Below are positions 60,305 through 64,000 of a stretch of 64,000 bases of DNA, in pieces. A model generated the notes under the pieces. The model was not told the DNA's origin and made no database searches. It was given only the letters and a program-made list of their open reading frames with translations. Each line of letters begins with the position of its first letter. The first letter of the stretch is position 1. The position numbers were made by a program, and so were the translations under genes. This DNA comes from Brevibacterium sp. W7.2. Its GTDB lineage: Bacteria > Actinomycetota > Actinomycetes > Actinomycetales > Brevibacteriaceae. The stretch spans positions 3,534,001 to 3,598,000 of the forward strand of contig NZ_CP073089.1 in NCBI RefSeq assembly GCF_018137945.1, given 5' to 3'.

Positions 60305-61803
60305 GGGGTGGGGTCCTTTCGGTCGGGGTGGGGGTCGGGGCTGGAGTCAGGGTTGGGGGTGTCGGGGTCGATCGCGGCGTCGGCGCCGAGGGTCGCCAGC
60401 GTCGCCCGCGCCGCGTCGATCCGGTTGGCCCGGAGGAGACCCCAGGCCGCGGCGAGGACGAGCGGGGCGATGACGCAGGCGTTGCCGGCCGGGCCGAGTC
60501 CGGTGAGGGCGCCCATCTGGGAGATGAGGAGGATGAGCGCGAGGGTGAGGAGGAGAGCGGAGGCGAGCGGGGCGATCATCCGGTTCCACGCCCGCTCTCC
60601 ACCGCCTCGGCGCCGGAAGAAGACGACGACGGAGAGCGAGGTGAGGATCTGCAGGAGGAGGACGGCGATGATCGTCGGCGTGTTCGTCCAGGTGACGATC
60701 TGCGTGTAGGGGTCGGCGCCGACGGCGGCGAAGAGGCAGAGGACGATGAGGACGAGGCCGGTCTGGACGAAGTTCGCCGTCAGCGGGCTTCCCGAGGACG
60801 CGAGCCGGGACAGGCCGGCGGGCATGAGGCCGCCGCGGGCGAGGTTGACGAGGTACCGGGACGAGGTGTTCTGCAGTGCGATCACTCCTGCGAAGAAGCT
60901 CGTGACGACGAGCACGAGCATAATCGGCGTGATCGCCGTGCCGACGAATTCGTCATTGAGTGAGAACACGAGCTGGGAGGGATCGCCGGCGAGCAGGGAG
61001 TCGATGCGGGACTGCCCGGCAGCCTGGAGGATCACCCAGGCACCGAAGGTGTAGCCGAGGAAGAGGACGGTCACGGCGAGGTAGGTGGCGCGGGGGATCG
61101 TGCGGTTGGGGTTGCGGGTCTCGGTCCGATAGACCGTCGTCTGCTCGAAGCCGACGAACGCGACGAAGGTGAGGACGAAGACGCCGGGCAGGGCCGCACT
61201 CACCCATTTCTCCGGCGCGAAGGCGGTGAGCGTCAGCCCCTCGTAGCCGCCCTGGGCGAGGACGGCGACGGCGAAGATCGCGAGGATCGCCGCCTCGGCG
61301 ACGAGGAGGACGGCGACGGTCATCGCGCCGACCCCGACCCGGCGCAGGCCGAGGATGAGCACGGCGCCGGTGATGACGAGGGCGATCGGCAGCCACGGGA
61401 TCGCCAGACCGGTGATCCCCTCGATCGTCAGGGACGCGAAGACCGACGCCGAGGCGGTGAATCCGATCTGTCCGCCGAGGTAGCCGACGTAGGCGACCAT
61501 TCCCGCCACTGAGCCGGTGCGGGCGCCGAGGCCGGCGGCGATGTACGTGAGGAAGGCCCCGCCGCCGGGCACGTGGCGGGCGATCGTCGTGTAGCCGACG
61601 GCGAAGAGGAGGTAGACGAGACCGGGATAGAAGAAGCCGAGGACGACTGCGTCCCCGCCGGCGAGCATGCCGAGGGGCACGAAGCCGGCGAGGATCGTCA
61701 GCGGCGCGGCGGCCGCGAGGACGAAGAAGACAAGTCCGGGAGTGCCGATGCCGCGAGTGCGGACGATCGGGTTCGGTGCGGTGTCGGCGGGAGGGAGAGC
61801 CAC
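60301..61803 (-). CDS. APC-superfamily amino acid/amine permease
   Basis: 500 aa, about twelve helices, with a Pro/Asp-rich C-terminal tail. TM1 substrate loop TPGLVFFVLAAAAPLTILAG, TM6 VAFVGFEQTTVYRTETRNPNRTIPRATY (the F-x-G-x-E motif of APC carriers). First gene of the leftward operon with the DMFase-like protein, so it probably imports that enzyme's substrate. GTG 61803 with AAGGGA upstream. Confidence 0.85.
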   Translation of the reverse strand: MALPPADTAPNPIVRTRGIGTPGLVFFVLAAAAPLTILAGFVPLGMLAGGDAVVLGFFYPGLVYLLFAVGYTTIARHVPGGGAFLTYIAAGLGARTGSVAGMVAYVGYLGGQIGFTASASVFASLTIEGITGLAIPWLPIALVITGAVLILGLRRVGVGAMTVAVLLVAEAAILAIFAVAVLAQGGYEGLTLTAFAPEKWVSAALPGVFVLTFVAFVGFEQTTVYRTETRNPNRTIPRATYLAVTVLFLGYTFGAWVILQAAGQSRIDSLLAGDPSQLVFSLNDEFVGTAITPIMLVLVVTSFFAGVIALQNTSSRYLVNLARGGLMPAGLSRLASSGSPLTANFVQTGLVLIVLCLFAAVGADPYTQIVTWTNTPTIIAVLLLQILTSLSVVVFFRRRGGGERAWNRMIAPLASALLLTLALILLISQMGALTGLGPAGNACVIAPLVLAAAWGLLRANRIDAARATLATLGADAAIDPDTPNPDSSPDPHPDRKDPTP

Positions 61804-61859
61804 GGTGCGTCCCTTCGGAAGGAGATGGGGTCGGGGCGCGGCGCTGCGCCCGGCGAATT

Positions 61860-61906
61860 AACCTATCAGTCGATAGGTTGAACGATAATCTATCACCCGA
61901 TAGGTT
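61860..61906. promoter_or_regulatory. Twin TetR operators between permease and tetR
   Basis: Site 1: AACCTATC-AGTC-GATAGGTT (61860-61879), perfect. Site 2: AATCTATC-ACCC-GATAGGTT (61887-61906), one mismatch. Centres are 27 bp apart. Site 2 runs into the -35 region of tetR (-10 TAGGCT, 61923-61928). Confidence 0.85.
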
Positions 61907-61959
61907 CCCTGGGAAGAGCCGTTAGGCTGAGTCGAGACGACGACCACGAGAGGACGGCG

Positions 61960-62607
61960 ATGGCGCGGCCGACGAATGCGAGCAGCACCGGCGACACGAG
62001 GGAGCGCATCCTGCGCGAAGCGGCCCGCCTCTTCTCCGAACTCGGCTACCAGGGGGCGAGCACGCGGGCGATCACCGAGGCGGTCGGCATCCGGCAGCCC
62101 TCGCTCTTCCACTACTTCGCGGGCAAGGAGGCGATCGGCCGTGAGCTCATCGCGGCCCGTGTGTCGGCCTCTCCCCTGCTCAGCGGGGGATTCGCACGGA
62201 CCGCCGACGATCCGGCCGTCGACCTCTTCCGGCTCTTCCGCGATGAGATGGCCATCGAGCTCGGCGGGGAGTTCGACACGCGCTGGCTCTTCCGCCTGCC
62301 GCCGGCCCTCGGTGAGAAGTTCCCCGCCTGGGGTGCCGCCGTCGACGCCGCCCGGGCGACGATGGACGCGGTCCTCCGGGATGGCATCGCCGCCGGCCAG
62401 TTCATCGCCGAGGACCCCGACGCCGTCCTCGAGCTCTTCGACGCTGTGGCCAACGAAGCGATGTTCTGGCCCCACGACACCCCCGACGTCCCTCCTGAGA
62501 CGATCGCGAAGGTGCAGCTCCGCCTCGTCATCTCCGACCCGCAGACGATCGCCGAGGTGGTCGCCCGGGCGGGCGGACCTGCGCGCGGGTCGGGGTCGCC
62601 CGGCTGA
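61960..62607 (+). CDS. TetR-family repressor of the permease-amidase operon
   Basis: 215 aa. Helix-turn-helix ARLFSELGYQGASTRAITEA and PSLFHYFAGKEAIGRELI, residues 15-65. The C-terminal domain is acidic/aromatic and unassigned. Divergent from the APC operon with two operators between. GAGAGGA precedes the ATG. Confidence 0.88.
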   Translation: MARPTNASSTGDTRERILREAARLFSELGYQGASTRAITEAVGIRQPSLFHYFAGKEAIGRELIAARVSASPLLSGGFARTADDPAVDLFRLFRDEMAIELGGEFDTRWLFRLPPALGEKFPAWGAAVDAARATMDAVLRDGIAAGQFIAEDPDAVLELFDAVANEAMFWPHDTPDVPPETIAKVQLRLVISDPQTIAEVVARAGGPARGSGSPG

Positions 62608-62631
62608 GGTCACCGGGCGACCGTCCGCGGC

Positions 62632-63513
62632 TCAGGGGCGAGCGCCTCGGCCGCGCAGGCGCCTGAGGTCGGCGAGGTAGGGGTTGCGGGCTCGCGCCTC
62701 GGCGATCTCCGCCGCGCTGATCACGGTGACGGCGACGCCGGCGCCGCGGTCGAGGAGGCCGACGATGCGGCCGTTGGGGTTGACGAGGCAGCTGTGGGCG
62801 GTGAAGCCCTCGCCGCTGTGGTTGGCATAGGCGATCGCGAGACCGTTCTCGAGGGCCCGCGCGGGCACGAGCAGCGTCGAGGTCTGCGTCGGCGAGAACG
62901 CGAGGGCCGGGTCGCGGGGCTCGTCACCGGAGGATGCGGGCACGGCGGTCGGCACGAGCAGCACCTCGGCTCCCGCCTCGGCGAGTGCGCGGGCGAACTC
63001 CGGGTACTCGATGTCGTAGCAGATGCCCATGCCGAAGCGCATGCCCCGCCAGTCGACGAGGTCGCCGCAGCGGTCGGCCGGCGTGAAGAAGTCGCGTTCG
63101 ATGTCGAAGAGATGACGCTTGTGGACCCGGGCGAGCTCGGTGCCGGAGTCGTCGAAGAACGAGGCCGCGATGAACCGGCGGGCACCGACCTCGTCGACGC
63201 TCGAGGCGACGAGCGCGACACCGAGGTCACCGGCGATGCCGGCGAGTCCCTCCCGCACCCGCTCCCCATCATGGGTCCAGGCCCGAGCCGGGTCATAGCC
63301 GGTGGCGAAGAGCTCGGGCGTGACCACCACCTCGGCGCCGCCGTCCCGTGCCTCCGCGACTCCGCGCCGCAATGTCCGCAGGTTGCCGTCGATGTCGTCG
63401 ATGCGGGCGGCCGCCTGGACGATCCCGATCGCCACCGCCGGACCCGCGCCCGCCGGACCCGCGCTGGCCGGGCTCGCACTGGCCACACGTCCCGGTGTGC
63501 GCTGTTCGCTCAT
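62632..63513 (-). CDS. Nitrilase-superfamily carbon-nitrogen hydrolase
   Basis: 293 aa. Catalytic triad Glu in VTPELFATGYD, Lys in ARVHKRHLF and Cys in MGICYDIEYPE. This set fits aliphatic amidases, N-carbamoyl hydrolases and plant-like deaminated glutathione amidases. The substrate is unknown; the divergent NCS1 permease suggests a pyrimidine- or hydantoin-derived compound. The N-terminal ~25 residues are Ala/Gly/Pro-rich and include a 15-nt tandem duplication (63436-63465). Confidence 0.85.
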   Translation of the reverse strand: MSEQRTPGRVASASPASAGPAGAGPAVAIGIVQAAARIDDIDGNLRTLRRGVAEARDGGAEVVVTPELFATGYDPARAWTHDGERVREGLAGIAGDLGVALVASSVDEVGARRFIAASFFDDSGTELARVHKRHLFDIERDFFTPADRCGDLVDWRGMRFGMGICYDIEYPEFARALAEAGAEVLLVPTAVPASSGDEPRDPALAFSPTQTSTLLVPARALENGLAIAYANHSGEGFTAHSCLVNPNGRIVGLLDRGAGVAVTVISAAEIAEARARNPYLADLRRLRGRGARP

Positions 63514-63583
63514 GGAGCATCCCCTCTCCGCGCGGAAGTTTTCCTCCCGCCACCATTGACGGCACCTTCGCCGGTCAGTGACA

Positions 63584-63610
63584 ATTATAAACCAAATCGG
63601 ATTTGGTTTA
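63584..63610. promoter_or_regulatory. 23-bp palindrome over the nitrilase promoter
   Basis: TAAACCAAATC (63588-63598), central G, GATTTGGTTTA (63600-63610): perfect 11-bp arms. A consensus TATAAT for the nitrilase lies at 63589-63584 on the minus strand and overlaps the palindrome edge. Confidence 0.8.
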
Positions 63611-63683
63611 TTGGCCGTCCGGTTCGTCGAGCGCATCGCAGCCGCTGCCCTCGACCCGCCACCGAGAGCCCGAGGAGTCACCG

Positions 63684-63893
63684 ATGACACCGCACAGCGA
63701 GTTCGCGTCCACCATGGCCGCGAACGGCACTTCACCCGCCGTCGCCGAGGAGATCGAGCGCAGAATCGCGATCGTCGAATCCACCGAGGCGGCCGATCCC
63801 TCGCGTCTGCCGCTGTCGGCGACAGAGCTCACCGTCTACACCGGGTCGGCCGTCGCCGCCTGCCTCATCGGCCTGCTGGTGGTGGCGCTGTGA
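63684..63893 (+). CDS. Small single-span membrane protein preceding the NCS1 permease
   Basis: 69 aa: a soluble N-terminal half with an EEIERRIAIVEST helix and one C-terminal membrane helix (TVYTGSAVAACLIGLLVVAL). Its stop overlaps the permease GTG, so it is co-translated and may be a permease accessory subunit. No family known to me. Confidence 0.7.
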   Translation: MTPHSEFASTMAANGTSPAVAEEIERRIAIVESTEAADPSRLPLSATELTVYTGSAVAACLIGLLVVAL

Positions 63894-64000
63894 ACGGGGC
63901 ACCGGATCACACGGCCGGGTCCGCGACGGCCGCCGAGGACCCGGTCAGCCGCGAACTGCAGCAGGAGCGCATCTACGGCACGTTCCCGCTGCTGAAATCC
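63890..64000 (+). CDS. NCS1-family nucleobase permease, N-terminal fragment
   Basis: 37 codons from a GTG overlapping the previous stop to the window edge. ELQQERIYGTFPLLKS resembles the cytoplasmic N-terminus of purine-cytosine/uracil NCS1 permeases just before TM1. No membrane helix is in view, so this is provisional. Confidence 0.5.
   Translation, partial: MNGAPDHTAGSATAAEDPVSRELQQERIYGTFPLLKS

Overview
The window is very GC-rich, densely coded chromosomal DNA from an actinobacterium. Brevibacterium or a close relative is my best guess, based on a 13E12/HNH repeat-family gene, an Erm methylase of the Erm(X) type, many apparently leaderless genes with TANNNT -10 boxes, and complete hut and cat operons. 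I ran no search, so the genus is inference. I see no rRNA, tRNA, CRISPR array, transposase or prophage gene. Coordinates and starts were read by eye.

Layout. 1-5.6 kb: end of an LCP cell-wall protein, then a methyl-transfer cluster (DmdA/GcvT-like demethylase divergent from a methylenetetrahydrofolate reductase, IclR regulator, CaiB-type CoA transferase, thioesterase). 5.6-14.4 kb: a GC-repeat intergenic stretch, a large 13E12/HNH protein, two VOC proteins, an AraC regulator, a HAD-MurI gene pair, a slipin and a small membrane protein. 14.4-17.7 kb: an erm resistance gene with a leader peptide and competing hairpins, then poxB. 17.9-25.5 kb: a four-gene operon (Asp/Gly repeat protein, JmjC-type oxygenase, sucrase/ferredoxin-like protein, MntR-type DtxR regulator), a lipase-maturation-factor-like membrane protein, and mntH under a palindromic operator. 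25.5-28.1 kb: TetR-DoxX, a methyltransferase and a small membrane protein. 28.1-33.1 kb: a nucleobase regulon (NCS2 permease, LacI regulator, TSUP exporter, amidohydrolase) with matching operators at both promoters. 33.1-39.1 kb: photolyase, RlmC, a HepT/MntA module, small proteins and a UbiB-family kinase.

39.3-48.8 kb: the complete leftward histidine-utilisation operon hutU-hutI-transporter-hutH-M20 hydrolase-hutF-IclR. The formylglutamate step seems to be filled by an M20-family enzyme instead of HutG. 49.2-52.5 kb: the catechol ortho-cleavage operon lysR-catB-catC-catA, with lysR coupled to a 20-codon upstream ORF, closed by a long stem shared with a convergent alcohol dehydrogenase. 54-56.9 kb: a secreted lipase, a DUF1345 membrane protein and a small P-loop kinase. 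56.9-62.6 kb: a leftward operon of APC permease, dimethylformamidase-beta-like protein, cupin and aminotransferase, facing a TetR regulator across two operators. 62.6-64 kb: a nitrilase divergent from a small membrane protein and the start of an NCS1 permease, with a 23-bp palindrome between them.

Three features stand out. The erm leader has a three-segment, mutually exclusive pairing architecture. Short tandem duplications copy the stop codon of several unrelated genes. The 10-mer GCCGAGGCGG (either strand) recurs far more often than expected.
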